A stretch of 64,000 nt of DNA from JAEXNA01 sp037189585 (GCA_037189585.1 JBBCJA010000008.1:20491-84490); one strand, 5' to 3'; positions 42,714 to 51,966 are shown, counted from the first letter of the stretch. Notes: generated by a model not told the origin, from the sequence alone. A program made the numbers and translations.

Positions 42714-43655
42714 GTGCAGACAATTCTTGGAGTGAGCGGGCAGATCGGACGCGAACTAGCCCTCGAACTCAAGCGAGGATACACTAGCGACATTCGCGTT
42801 GTCAGTCGCCGACCGAGCAAGGTCAACGACAGCGATCAGGTGTTGGCCGCGGACCTTTTGGATCCGGACCAAGCTCTTCGAGCCGTGGAAGGCTCGCAGG
42901 TGGTCTACCTGACTGTCGGACTTCCGATGGACACACGTCTGTGGGTGGAGCAGTGGCCCGTTCTGATGCGCAACACCATCGAGGCCTGCGCGACCCATCG
43001 GGCCAAGCTGGTCTTCTTCGACAACACCTACATGTATCCGCAAACGTCGGAACCTCAGACCGAGTCCACTCCCTTTCGTCCCCACGGTGACAAGGGAAAA
43101 GTCCGAGCCGCGATCGCCTCGGAACTGATCGAGGGGATGAAGTCCGGACGGGTGGAGGCTCTCATCGGACGAGCCCCGGAATTCTACGGTCCCGGACAGA
43201 CGCAGAGTATCACCAACACGACCATCATCGACAATCTCAGACAAGGCAAAAAAGCGCGAATCTTTCTGCGCGACGACACCCTGCGAAGCCTCATCTACAC
43301 TCCGGACGCCAGCAGAGCCCTGGCGCTGCTAGGGAACACCAGCGAGGCTTACGGCCAGACCTGGCACCTGCCGTGCGACGACGATCGCTTGACCTATCGG
43401 AAGTTTGTCGAACTCGCCGCCGAAGTGTTCCGCGTCGAACCGAAATACACGGTTGTCAAGCGCTGGCAACTGAACCTGGCAGGCCTATTTGATCCTAAGA
43501 TTCGTGATACGGCCGAGCTCCTTCCCCGCTATGCGGTAGACAACATCTTTCTTTCGACTCCGTTCAAGGACCGATTTCCGGACTTCGCGATTACCACATT
43601 TCGAGAGGGTTTGACCCAAATCCGAAATGAGCTCGCCCCGCGAAACGGCAAGTAG
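42714..43655 (+). CDS. NAD-dependent epimerase/SDR-like oxidoreductase
   Basis: A 313-residue extended SDR-type protein: ILGVSGQIGRELALELKRG holds the GxxGxxG motif, and VVYLTVGLPMDTRLW and KLVFFDNTYMYPQ follow the strand pattern, with the tyrosine of the active site probably in YMYP. It starts with GTG two bases after the previous stop. It is third gene in the MerR-controlled operon. Substrate unknown. Confidence 0.8.
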   Translation: MQTILGVSGQIGRELALELKRGYTSDIRVVSRRPSKVNDSDQVLAADLLDPDQALRAVEGSQVVYLTVGLPMDTRLWVEQWPVLMRNTIEACATHRAKLVFFDNTYMYPQTSEPQTESTPFRPHGDKGKVRAAIASELIEGMKSGRVEALIGRAPEFYGPGQTQSITNTTIIDNLRQGKKARIFLRDDTLRSLIYTPDASRALALLGNTSEAYGQTWHLPCDDDRLTYRKFVELAAEVFRVEPKYTVVKRWQLNLAGLFDPKIRDTAELLPRYAVDNIFLSTPFKDRFPDFAITTFREGLTQIRNELAPRNGK

Positions 43656-43754
43656 TCCAATCCTCGAAAGCTCATCGGAAACCTCGTCATCCGGCCATCT
43701 GGAACCTAGTGATTCCACAAAGGTAGGTCGACGGGTCCTGCGAATTCTGACGAA

Positions 43755-44393
43755 ATGAGAAAAGAGCTTGTCATACTATCTCTGGCCGTCTTCCTCTTAT
43801 CCTGCAGTCAAACCGAGCCGCCGGCCAAGGTGGCGGTAGCGAAATCTGCCGCTCCATCCCCAACCGCGACTGAACGTGCTCCTCTGGATCCCGCGGAGCT
43901 GCAAAAGCGCCGCAAAGAGATTTACAAAGCTTACAGGGACAGTATCAAGTACCTGGCTCAGGAAAATCTCAAAGTGGCGGATTCCGATTCTCCGAGCGAC
44001 CACATTACGGATATTCGCATCAACGAGGCGCAAGACGATGGAGTTTTCACCTGGAGGGATAGCTCCTTACTGTCAGACGTGGAGTACTCCAGAAGCATGC
44101 TGATGGTGATTCAGGCGGCAAGAGACGGCTTCCCGAGCGGAGACCCAGTTCTGGTCTTTCAGGCGAAAGGCTCGGGCACCGGCTCCTGGGTTGCCAAAGA
44201 GAAGGTCGTGGTGAAGGCGGGTTCTCGGACAAAGACCCAGACCTACGACAGTCTGCTCTCTCAAATCGGTGATTTTATGACGGACAAATTGAAGCTCGAT
44301 TCAGCGAAGGAGTACTCCCTCTCGACCATTCGCCAGCAGGTAGCCAAGCACGCTAACGAAGCTATCGATAGACTGGAGAAGAAGTACCCATGA
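43755..44393 (+). CDS. Lipoprotein of unknown function
   Basis: A 212-residue protein with a lipobox: ELVILSLAVFLLSCSQTEPP, cysteine at residue 17. The mature part has a proline/alanine-rich linker, then a mixed domain (DSIKYLAQENLKVADSDSPS, ITDIRINEAQDDGVFTW) and a helical end. It may be anchored in the membrane facing the periplasm or outside. No family recognised. Confidence 0.75.
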   Translation: MRKELVILSLAVFLLSCSQTEPPAKVAVAKSAAPSPTATERAPLDPAELQKRRKEIYKAYRDSIKYLAQENLKVADSDSPSDHITDIRINEAQDDGVFTWRDSSLLSDVEYSRSMLMVIQAARDGFPSGDPVLVFQAKGSGTGSWVAKEKVVVKAGSRTKTQTYDSLLSQIGDFMTDKLKLDSAKEYSLSTIRQQVAKHANEAIDRLEKKYP

Positions 44394-44416
44394 ATCCTAT
44401 AGTTATTGATCCGATC

Positions 44417-46252
44417 TCACTCCGAGGAACGGAAGGTCTCCAGCTCCTGTCCGGCTTCCATCAAAAGCTCCACCCCTTGCGCCAGACGGTCGGAGTCTGG
44501 GTGTCGGGCCTGTCCGGCGAGCTGTTCTAGGCCTCGCTGGAACTTCTGAACACTGTGGCGGAAAAACCGGGCTTTGCCCGACGCGGGAGTCGACTCCAAC
44601 AGACCGCGCACGCGCGCCAGGTGCGGTTCCAGAGTTTGCGAAATCTCCGCTGACGTGGCGGCTCCGGCATCGATCCGCTCGGCTAACTGAAGCAGTTGGA
44701 GTAGATTTTCCGAGGTGGGTTGATGTCCCCCCAGCTCTGTCGGAGGCCCTCCCTCCTTAATAGAGACGACCCCGGTATTCGAGGCAGCTTCGAGCTGTCC
44801 GTGGGTCGATAGTAAGAGACGAACACCGCAGGCGCACGTGGTGGCGGTGGTTTCGTTACGAGTCCCACAATTCGGACAGGGCACCCGCCGCCGTTCGGCC
44901 TCGGCCTCCTCCTCAGCCAGGCGCTGAGCCTGCACCGCCAGGAGCGCGGCGCCCCCCACATTGAGTAGCCGCCAAGCGTCCACCAGGTCGGTCACCGATT
45001 CCTCGTCAAGCCCGCTTATGGCGTGCTCGCAAGCCTGAAGACACTGAGCTAGGGCTGCCCGTGCCTCCTCCTGGACCTCGACCGCCAAGGCTCTTTGAAA
45101 ACCTGGTACGAGCGTCTCCAGAAGCGACCGGAGGAAGCGACGCGGAGCTTGCTTGTAGTAAACGGCTAAAACCAGTCGCCTCAACTCTTGAAGGGCGGGA
45201 GCCTCGTCCAGGTCGTAGCTCGCCTCGGACAAGGTCTCGCTAAGCCTTTCCAGAGCGACTTCATAGTTCTGACTCGCCTCACACAGACCCTCGAGATCAT
45301 CGGCTTCGAAAGCCGCGAGTTCCTGGGCCAGGGCCTCTTCCACTGCTTCGAAGGCGGTAAGATACTCCTCGGAATCAAAGGGGATCTCGCCAAATCCCGA
45401 GAGTTGATGCTGGTGGACCTGCAGCAGCCTGTCCACACCTTCTCGCGCCTCTTGGATCTTGGGGTCACTGGGCTCGGCCGAAGTCCGGCGGGCAGCCCAT
45501 CGCTCGATCTCGCGGTACGGACTATGAATGGCCTTGTCGGTGGCCGCCGCCTGAGCTCTCTGGATGAACTGAGCCAACTCCTGCCCAACTTCGGAGATCC
45601 TCTCCAATCCGGTCTCGAGGTCAGGGTAGTTTCCCGTCTCTAGAAAAACAAAGATCGCGCCGACCCCTTCTTTCATCTCCCCCAGAATGGCTTGAAACTC
45701 CTTGTTCATGGAACGAAGGTCTTCGAAAAGCTCACTTTCAAGTTCCCAGTCGGCCTCGAGATCCTTGACCCAGCCGATCAGAGGTTTCAGCCGAGGCCCA
45801 AGAGCCTGGAGGTTTTCCAGCTTCTGGGCGACGTTGTTTCCCGCGCGCAAGAAGTCGTGCAGTAGGGGGAAGGCGGAAAGCGGCCGAGTCGAATCCAAAC
45901 GCTCCAGCTCTTCGGATCCTTTCGTGATCCTTTGACTGGCCCTGAGTAAAGTCAGGACCCACCGATCGAGTTCGGTGAGCTGCCCTCTACCGTGACAAAG
46001 CTGCTCGAGAGCTTGAAGCGCCTGACCCCGAAGGTGAAAGTCTTGAGTGAGCTCGGCGGAGATCTCCTCGGTGTCGGGAGTTCGCTCTTGACCTTGACGA
46101 AAGAAGCAGAAGCGCTCCCACTGCCACTGATGTGTTCGCTGGGCGCGCGCCACCCTCTGAGCGAGCGGCTTCCAGAAATCGAATCGACCACCCAAAACCT
46201 CGTCAGCCGTATTGACCAGCTCCACGATGTCGGAATGAAATAACAAAGCCAC
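44417..46252 (-). CDS. Helical zinc-ribbon protein, 611 residues (module copy 3)
   Basis: The N-domain (about 1-440) is almost all helix, followed by a zinc ribbon near residue 466 (CPNCGTRNETTATTCACG) and a helical C-domain ending GQELETFRSSE. The start is a GTG (MALLFHSDIVELVNTADEVL), supported by GAAGG upstream and by the identical layout of the paralogue at 49272. Both are exactly 611 residues and end in the same GQEL..FRSSE. No signal or membrane segment. It follows the EF-hand gene at 47280 by 74 bases. I infer a partner or chaperone role for that protein. Confidence 0.75.
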   Translation of the reverse strand: MALLFHSDIVELVNTADEVLGGRFDFWKPLAQRVARAQRTHQWQWERFCFFRQGQERTPDTEEISAELTQDFHLRGQALQALEQLCHGRGQLTELDRWVLTLLRASQRITKGSEELERLDSTRPLSAFPLLHDFLRAGNNVAQKLENLQALGPRLKPLIGWVKDLEADWELESELFEDLRSMNKEFQAILGEMKEGVGAIFVFLETGNYPDLETGLERISEVGQELAQFIQRAQAAATDKAIHSPYREIERWAARRTSAEPSDPKIQEAREGVDRLLQVHQHQLSGFGEIPFDSEEYLTAFEAVEEALAQELAAFEADDLEGLCEASQNYEVALERLSETLSEASYDLDEAPALQELRRLVLAVYYKQAPRRFLRSLLETLVPGFQRALAVEVQEEARAALAQCLQACEHAISGLDEESVTDLVDAWRLLNVGGAALLAVQAQRLAEEEAEAERRRVPCPNCGTRNETTATTCACGVRLLLSTHGQLEAASNTGVVSIKEGGPPTELGGHQPTSENLLQLLQLAERIDAGAATSAEISQTLEPHLARVRGLLESTPASGKARFFRHSVQKFQRGLEQLAGQARHPDSDRLAQGVELLMEAGQELETFRSSE

Positions 46253-46326
46253 AAAAGATGCCTTCGACGAAAAGTAAGAGGGCTTCCTGGTCCCTAGAGG
46301 CCCCCTCACTTTCTTAAAGATTTGGG

Positions 46327-47280
46327 CTAATAGAGGCGTGCGTATCCACCGAAGAATCCGCCGGAGTATCCGCCGCCGAAACCTCCGAAGCCGCCGAAGC
46401 CCATGTTGCCCATTCCCCAGCCGGATCGTCCCCAGCCGCAGTTGTAGCCGCGACCAAATCCGCCGCCAAAGCTTCCACCCACTCCTCCGAATCCGCCGAC
46501 AACCCCGTGGATCTCACCGACCTTTTCCTTGGTAGTGAACTTTCCGTTCTTGGTGTCGATCTCAACGATGTTCAACTCCGCGGCCGTCTTAAGTTCGCCT
46601 TCGTCGGTGATACCGTTGCCGTTGGTGTCTGTCCAGAACTTGGCTTTGGCCAACTCCTCACCGCTGATAATTCCATTTTTGTCGCTGTCAAAAAGGTCTT
46701 GGGCTTTCTCCCAACCATTCTTGTACTTGTTCTGCTCGCCGTTGATTCCGGTCTCGTTCATAATCTCGCGGCCGTTGTCGATCTTACCGTTGTTGTTGGC
46801 GTCGTAGACCAACTGGGCGTCCTGGGTGTTCCACTCGTGGACTCGGTCCATGATACCGTCGCCGTTGATGTCGAATCTGACATTTTTTCCGCCCTCAACA
46901 TTGAGCTTACCGTCGCGGTTGGTGTCGAGGTAAACCGGGTCGCGGCGTCCTAGGGTGGACTGGAGGGTGGTGTCCCAAGCTTTACCTTCCTGCATATTGT
47001 AGATGTCGGACTTCCAGGCGGCACCCCATCCGGCCATCCCACCGAAGTTCATTCTACCGAAGCCGCCGCCGCAGCCGCCGAAGTTCATTCGGCCGAAGCC
47101 ACCGAAACCACCGAAGTTGTTGAAGCCACCGAAACCGCCCAAGCGGTTTCCACCGCAAAAGCCTCTGTTACCAAATCCTCTGTATCCGCCAAGTAGGGAC
47201 GTGGCGCCGGCGTTAAAGTTGAACCCGCCTGCGAAGAAGGCGCCGAATCCGGTAATCTGGGGCTGACTGGCAACAAGCAT
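46327..47280 (-). CDS. Glycine-rich EF-hand-like calcium-binding protein (module copy 3)
   Basis: A 317-residue protein. Residues 1-80 are Gly/Phe/Asn-rich, starting MLVASQPQITGFGAFFAGGF with no Sec signal. The core has five DxDxDG-type loops: DTNRDGKLNV, DINGDGIMDR, DANNNGKIDN, DSDKNGIISG, DTNGNGITDE. The C-terminus is again Gly/Phe/Tyr-rich. The loops suit calcium binding, and the protein may fold only where calcium is high, outside the cell. It is followed by the 611-residue zinc-ribbon gene. Its core is almost identical in DNA to the gene at 50183. Confidence 0.75.
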   Translation of the reverse strand: MLVASQPQITGFGAFFAGGFNFNAGATSLLGGYRGFGNRGFCGGNRLGGFGGFNNFGGFGGFGRMNFGGCGGGFGRMNFGGMAGWGAAWKSDIYNMQEGKAWDTTLQSTLGRRDPVYLDTNRDGKLNVEGGKNVRFDINGDGIMDRVHEWNTQDAQLVYDANNNGKIDNGREIMNETGINGEQNKYKNGWEKAQDLFDSDKNGIISGEELAKAKFWTDTNGNGITDEGELKTAAELNIVEIDTKNGKFTTKEKVGEIHGVVGGFGGVGGSFGGGFGRGYNCGWGRSGWGMGNMGFGGFGGFGGGYSGGFFGGYARLY

Positions 47281-47374
47281 TGTTTCGTTCTCCTCGTTTG
47301 TTATCTCTTGAGCCCAGGTTACTGCAAATCCACATATACCAGTCCTAGAATTGAGATGCCGAATATGAACATTC

Positions 47375-47380
47375 TGTTAA
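47375..47380 (-). promoter_or_regulatory. TTAACA element upstream of EF-hand gene (copy 3)
   Basis: TTAACA is 94 bases before the start at 47280, within CTCTTAACAGAATGTTCATAT. The same layout (TTAACA, then TTCATAT, then TTCTAGG) is 95 bases before the other EF-hand gene, so the promoter region was duplicated with the gene. Confidence 0.4.
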
Positions 47381-47436
47381 GAGATCTCACGGAAATGTTT
47401 CAAATGCGGCAAAAGCCGATCTTTCGAGAGCCGGGT

Positions 47437-49272
47437 CTACTCCGAGGAACGAAAGGTTCCCAACTCTTGGCCCGCTTCAAGAATCAGCTCGATTCCGCTG
47501 ACCAGCCCGGCTGCGGATGGACGCTGAGCCTGATCCGCCAAGTTTTCTAGGCCCCTTTGAAACTTACGCACGCTCTGTTGAAAAAAGCGCCCCTTCCCCT
47601 CCCCGGGAGTCTGCTTCAAGAGAGCGTTCACTCGTTGAATGTGCGGCTCTAAAGTCTGTTGGATCTCTCGAGGGCCGGCCGCGCCGGCGTGAATCCGCGT
47701 GGCCAGGGACAAAAGCTGAAGCAGGTGCTCCGACTTAGGGCGCGGTCCCGCCGAATTGACCAGGGTTGGAGGGCCCTCTTTGACGGAAATGCCGACCCGA
47801 GAGGCCGCTTCCAACTGCCCGATGGTGGCCACCGCAAGCCGGGCCCCACAGGCACACTTGGCCGTCTCGGGGTCGTTGCGCCGTCCGCAGCTCGGACAGG
47901 GAAGTTGGCGCCGCTCTCGCTCGGCCTCCTCCTCCGCGACGCGGTGCCGTTGCACGGCGATGAGCGCCGCGCCTCCGCTGTTGATAAGCCGCCAAGCGTC
48001 GACCAGGTCGGTGACCGACTCCTCGTCAAGCCCGTTGATGGCGTGCTCGAAGGCCGCCAGGCATTCGGACAGAGCGGCTTGGGCGGCGGGCTCCGTCTCG
48101 GCGGCGAGCGCTCGCTGGAATCCGGGCACTAAAGTGTCGAGAAGGGAGCGAAGAAATCTTCGCGGAGTTTGGCGGTAATATACTCCCAACACGATCTTTC
48201 GAAGCTCTTGAAGGGCCGGCGCTTCCTCCAGGTCGACACTAGCCTCGGCCAGAGTTCTAGCCAGCTCTTGTAAAGTCGCTTCGTACTCTTGGCTTGTCTG
48301 ACAAAGACCCTCGAAGTCGTCTCTTTCCAAAGCGGAAAACTCTAGACCAAGAGTCGTCTCCGCTTTCTCAAAGGCCGCCAAGTAAGCGTCGGAATCAAAT
48401 GGAATCTCGCCAAATCCGGCCAACTGGCGTTGCTGAGTCTCCAAGAGAGTCGTGACCAGGGCCTTAGCGGCCATAACCTTGGGCTCCTCAGCCGAACTTT
48501 GAGAACGGCGGACCGCCCAGCATTCGATCTCTCGATAGGGGCTGCGAAGCGGCTTCTCCGAAGCCTCCAGCTGTGCCCGCCCAATAAACTGGCCCAGCTT
48601 CTGAGTGGCTTTGGAGATAAAGTCGAGTCCCGCCTCGAGATCGGTCTGGTCTCCCTCTTCTAAGAAGACAAAGACTCCTCCAATACCGTCTTGAAGCTCT
48701 TCGAGCAAAGCTCGAAACTCCTCATCCATGGGGCAAAGCTCGGAGAAGAGCTCTCGCTCCGTATCCCAATCCTGAGACACGTCTTCCACCCAGGCGACCA
48801 CGGCGGGAAGTCGGACATTCAAGCTTTCCGCGGACTCCAACCCGGTCTTGACATTGGCACCGGCTCTCAAGAAATCGTGAATCAACGGAAAAGGAGACAA
48901 GGGCTGAGCCGAGTCGAGCCGTTCCAGATCCTCGGAAGCCTTCGTGATATTCTGGCTGACCTTCTGGATGACCAGAATAGCGTCCTGGAGATCTTCGAGG
49001 GTCCCTTCTCGTTCGGAAATGCCGACCAGCTGTTCCAAAACCTTGCCACGTCGCTCGAAATGTGTCCGCAGTTCGGCGGCTAGACTTTCCGAGTCGGACG
49101 AGCGTTCCTGACCCTGGCGAAAATAGGCAAAACGTTCACTCTGCCATTGGTGGGTCTCTCCGGCTTGTCGTGTTGCTTCGAGGAGAGCCGTCCAATCCTG
49201 GGCACGACCGTCCAGAATCTCGTCGGAGACATTGATGAGGTCCACAATGTGAGGGTGAAATACGAGTGCCAC
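47437..49272 (-). CDS. Helical zinc-ribbon protein, 611 residues (module copy 4)
   Basis: Paralogue of the protein at 46252, of identical length. Starts with GTG (MALVFHPHIVDLINVSDEIL) after GAAGG. It has the same helical N-domain, a zinc ribbon near residue 466 (CPSCGRRNDPETAKCACG) and the same helical C-domain ending GQELGTFRSSE. It begins 32 bases after the EF-hand stop; a short hairpin (CTTCGA/TCGAAG) lies over its ribosome binding site. Cytoplasmic, function unknown. Confidence 0.75.
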   Translation of the reverse strand: MALVFHPHIVDLINVSDEILDGRAQDWTALLEATRQAGETHQWQSERFAYFRQGQERSSDSESLAAELRTHFERRGKVLEQLVGISEREGTLEDLQDAILVIQKVSQNITKASEDLERLDSAQPLSPFPLIHDFLRAGANVKTGLESAESLNVRLPAVVAWVEDVSQDWDTERELFSELCPMDEEFRALLEELQDGIGGVFVFLEEGDQTDLEAGLDFISKATQKLGQFIGRAQLEASEKPLRSPYREIECWAVRRSQSSAEEPKVMAAKALVTTLLETQQRQLAGFGEIPFDSDAYLAAFEKAETTLGLEFSALERDDFEGLCQTSQEYEATLQELARTLAEASVDLEEAPALQELRKIVLGVYYRQTPRRFLRSLLDTLVPGFQRALAAETEPAAQAALSECLAAFEHAINGLDEESVTDLVDAWRLINSGGAALIAVQRHRVAEEEAERERRQLPCPSCGRRNDPETAKCACGARLAVATIGQLEAASRVGISVKEGPPTLVNSAGPRPKSEHLLQLLSLATRIHAGAAGPREIQQTLEPHIQRVNALLKQTPGEGKGRFFQQSVRKFQRGLENLADQAQRPSAAGLVSGIELILEAGQELGTFRSSE

Positions 49273-49304
49273 GCTGGGAGCCTTCGACGGGGTATCGAAG
49301 AAGT

Positions 49305-50183
49305 CTAGTAAAGGCGGGCAAATCCGCCGAAAACACCACCGGCGTAACCACCGCCGAAACCGCCGAAGCCTCCGCCCATTCCACCCCAGCCCCAGGAGGA
49401 TCCACCCCAACCGTAGTTGGAGTTGAAACCGCCACCGAATCCGTTGAATCCACCGAAAAAGCCGTGCTGCTCGCCAACTTTCTCCTTAGTGATGTACTTT
49501 CCGGTTTTGGTGTCGATACCGACGATGTTCATCTGCGCGGCGGTTTTAAGCTCACCCTCGTCGGTCTTCCCGTTCCCGTTGGAGTCGGTCCAGAACTTGG
49601 CCTTGGCAAGCTCGGCGCCGTCGATGATGCCGTCCTTGTTCTTGTCGAATAGGTCGCGAGCTTTTTCCCAGCCGTTCTTGTACTTACCTTGCTTACCGTT
49701 GATGCCGACCTCGTTCATGATCTCGCGGCCGTTGTCGATCTTACCGTTGTTGTTGGCGTCGTAGACCAACTGGGCGTCCTGGGTATTCCACTCGTGGACT
49801 CGGTCCATGATGCCGTCGCCGTTGATGTCGAATCTGACATTCTTTCCACCCTCGACATTGAGCTTACCGTCCTTGTTGGTGTCGAGGTAGACGGGGTCGC
49901 GTCGACCGAGGGTGGACTTGAGCTTGGTGTCCCAAGCCTTACCGATGTGCATGTCGTAGATGTCGGACTTCCAAGCGGCGCCCCAACCGGCCAGGCCGCC
50001 AAACTCCATTCCGCCCCATCCGCCGGCCACTCCACCGAAGTTCATTCCCTGGAATCCGTTGCCGCAGAAGCTATTACCGTTGCTGAATCCGCCCAGCAGG
50101 GCGGCGGCGCCGGCGTTGTAGCTGAACGCCCCACCGTAGAAGGCTCCGGCTGCAGTGATTTGGGGCTGGCTGGCGACGAGCAT
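49305..50183 (-). CDS. Glycine-rich EF-hand-like calcium-binding protein (module copy 4)
   Basis: A 292-residue paralogue of the protein at 47280. It starts MLVASQPQITAAGAFYGGAF, no Sec signal, and keeps the five loops (DTNKDGKLNV, DINGDGIMDR, DANNNGKIDN, DKNKDGIIDG, DSNGNGKTDE). The Gly-rich flanks differ in length and composition while the core is almost the same. CAAGGAG precedes the ATG. A divergent RHH protein gene starts 176 bases away and could regulate the module. Confidence 0.75.
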   Translation of the reverse strand: MLVASQPQITAAGAFYGGAFSYNAGAAALLGGFSNGNSFCGNGFQGMNFGGVAGGWGGMEFGGLAGWGAAWKSDIYDMHIGKAWDTKLKSTLGRRDPVYLDTNKDGKLNVEGGKNVRFDINGDGIMDRVHEWNTQDAQLVYDANNNGKIDNGREIMNEVGINGKQGKYKNGWEKARDLFDKNKDGIIDGAELAKAKFWTDSNGNGKTDEGELKTAAQMNIVGIDTKTGKYITKEKVGEQHGFFGGFNGFGGGFNSNYGWGGSSWGWGGMGGGFGGFGGGYAGGVFGGFARLY

Positions 50184-50278
50184 CGGTTTCGTTCTCCTTG
50201 AGGTCGTGTTCTTGTCCTCAGGTTACGGCATGGCGCACTGTATCAGACCTAGAAATCCGCAGATCGATATGAACTGAT

Positions 50279-50284
50279 TGTTAA
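50279..50284 (-). promoter_or_regulatory. TTAACA element upstream of EF-hand gene (copy 4)
   Basis: TTAACA in TTTGTTAACAATCAG lies 95 bases before the start at 50183. GTTAAC is itself a palindrome. The divergent RHH gene begins 76 bases on the other side. Confidence 0.4.
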
Positions 50285-50359
50285 CAAATTCTGAAAACAT
50301 GTTTCCATCGAGTCAGAATCTAGCCAGGGACAAAACATTCAACGGAGAAGAAAAGATAA

Positions 50360-50803
50360 ATGCGGGACTTCCATTTTCGTCTTCAAGACTCTCTTTACGA
50401 GCAGATGAACTCCCGGGCCGGCGAGCTCGGCCGGCCTATGGCCTCCCTCTGCCGAGAGGCTCTCACTCTGTATCTCGAACGCCTCGAAAACGAAACCTCG
50501 GAACTCAACCGGTCAAGCCCCCGCGCCTCCCACTGGTCGTTCGAGCCCGTGGAAGGCTCCTCTTTAGAGGACGAATGGGGCGATCTGGGCCTAGGAGAGG
50601 AGAGTCGACGCGCTTGGGAGAGGGGCTTCCAAGAAGACGCGTGGAATACGGGGTACCATCAACGCTTGCCGTACCAGGTGCCCTCGGGGTGCCACGCCTC
50701 CGACCTCCTTTTTGGCTCCGAGAGCTACAGTTCCCCGAGCGCAAGCCCCAGCCACTTCGGCTGCGGACCCGGCAAACGCTGGCTCGACGAACTCTGGGCT
50801 TGA
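50360..50803 (+). CDS. Ribbon-helix-helix-like protein
   Basis: A 147-residue protein. Residues 1-45 (MRDFHFRLQDSLYEQMNSRA, then GRPMASLCREALTLYLE) have the strand-helix-helix layout of Arc/CopG-type DNA-binding domains. The rest is a low-complexity Ser/Gly/Pro-rich tail. GGAGAAG precedes the ATG. It is divergent from the EF-hand gene at 50183 and shares its promoter region, so control of that module is possible. It could also be an antitoxin-type protein, but no toxin gene is nearby. Confidence 0.6.
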   Translation: MRDFHFRLQDSLYEQMNSRAGELGRPMASLCREALTLYLERLENETSELNRSSPRASHWSFEPVEGSSLEDEWGDLGLGEESRRAWERGFQEDAWNTGYHQRLPYQVPSGCHASDLLFGSESYSSPSASPSHFGCGPGKRWLDELWA

Positions 50804-50819
50804 AATTTAGTCGCTGGAG

Positions 50820-51923
50820 TTACACGTTGAAGCGGAAGTGCATGACGTCGCCGTCTTTGACCAGGTACTCCTTGCCCTCCAGGCGCATGACGCCCTCTTC
50901 CTTGGCGCCTTTCTCCCCGTTAAGACGCACGTAGTCGTCGTAGCCGATGACCTCGGCGCGGATGAAGCCTTTCTCGAAGTCGGTGTGGATGACTCCGGCG
51001 CATTGGGGCGCCTTGTAGCCCTCTTTGAAAGGCCAGGCGCGGACTTCTTTCTCTCCGGCGGTGAAGTATGTTTTCAGACCGAGCAGGGTGAAGGCCGAGC
51101 GGATCAGTTGGTCCACGCCGGAGGATTCGACTCCGAGGGTCTCCAGATACTCTTTCTTCTCGCCCTCGTCTTCGAATCCGGCAAGCTCGGCTTCGATCTG
51201 GGCCGAGATCGGAACCACCAGACGGCCCTCGCTGGCGGCGAGATCGCACAAAGCCTTGTAGTGAGGGTTAGCCATCGGATCGGCCAAGTCGCTTTCGGCC
51301 ACGTTGCCGGCGTAAAGGATCGGCTTGGCGCACAATAGTCCCGAGCGCTTGAGAATCACCAGCTCTTCCTCGGTGAACCCGTCGGTCTTCAAGACGTGAC
51401 CTTGCTCCACCACGGGTAAGATCTTCTCCATCAGATTCTTCTCCGCGATCCCCTCGGCGTCTTTGGCCATAATGGCTTTCTTCAGGCGCGGCATGCGCTT
51501 TTCGATGGAAGACGCGTCGCTCAAGGAAAGCTCGATCATGATGGTCTCCACGTCGCGCACGGGATCAACCGAGCCCTCAACGTGTTGGATGTTGGTGTCC
51601 TCGAAGCAGCGGACCACGTGAACCACCGCGTCCACCTCGCGAATGTTGGCCAGAAACTGATTGCCTAGCCCCTCACCCTTGGAAGCGCCGCGAACCAACC
51701 CGGCGATGTCCACGAATTCAAAGACCGCCGGAATCACCTTCTGGGTCTTGGCGATCTCCTTCAAGACCCACAGACGCGGATCGTTGACCTTGACGATGCC
51801 GGTGTTCGGCTCGATGGTGCAGAATGGATAGTTCGCGCTCTCGGCGGAGAAGGTGGAAGTGAGGGCATTAAACAGAGTGGACTTCCCGACATTGGGAAGT
51901 CCCACGATTCCGGCTTTCAACAT
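50820..51923 (-). CDS. ychF: Ribosome-binding ATPase YchF
   Basis: A 367-residue protein, the normal size for YchF/OLA1. It starts MLKAGIVGLPNVGKSTLFNA (Walker A), then TFSAESANYPFCTIEPNTGI, the region VDIAGLVRGASKGEGLGNQF (switch), and ends with a TGS domain (KEYLVKDGDVMHFRFNV). YchF binds and hydrolyses ATP in preference to GTP and associates with ribosomes. A longer in-frame extension upstream is not conserved and is excluded. Housekeeping gene. Confidence 0.95.
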   Translation of the reverse strand: MLKAGIVGLPNVGKSTLFNALTSTFSAESANYPFCTIEPNTGIVKVNDPRLWVLKEIAKTQKVIPAVFEFVDIAGLVRGASKGEGLGNQFLANIREVDAVVHVVRCFEDTNIQHVEGSVDPVRDVETIMIELSLSDASSIEKRMPRLKKAIMAKDAEGIAEKNLMEKILPVVEQGHVLKTDGFTEEELVILKRSGLLCAKPILYAGNVAESDLADPMANPHYKALCDLAASEGRLVVPISAQIEAELAGFEDEGEKKEYLETLGVESSGVDQLIRSAFTLLGLKTYFTAGEKEVRAWPFKEGYKAPQCAGVIHTDFEKGFIRAEVIGYDDYVRLNGEKGAKEEGVMRLEGKEYLVKDGDVMHFRFNV

Positions 51924-51966
51924 AGCGCGCGGTTTCCAAGAGGCCCGGCGTTCTCCTCCCGAGGTT

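Larger units (their letters stand above)
44417..50183 (-). repeat. Tandem duplication of EF-hand plus zinc-ribbon gene pair
   Basis: Units 44417-47280 and 47437-50183 carry the same two genes in the same order and strand: an EF-hand gene and a 611-residue zinc-ribbon gene. The EF-hand core is nearly identical in DNA (about seven differences in 160 bases at 46754-46913 and 49711-49870), while the zinc-ribbon genes are clearly diverged in sequence but equal in length. Confidence 0.85.

Noticed and set aside
46338..47266. Several proline- or valine-rich plus-strand frames opposite the EF-hand gene
   Set aside because: Antisense to the glycine- and aspartate-rich coding sequence, which forces long open frames on the other strand.
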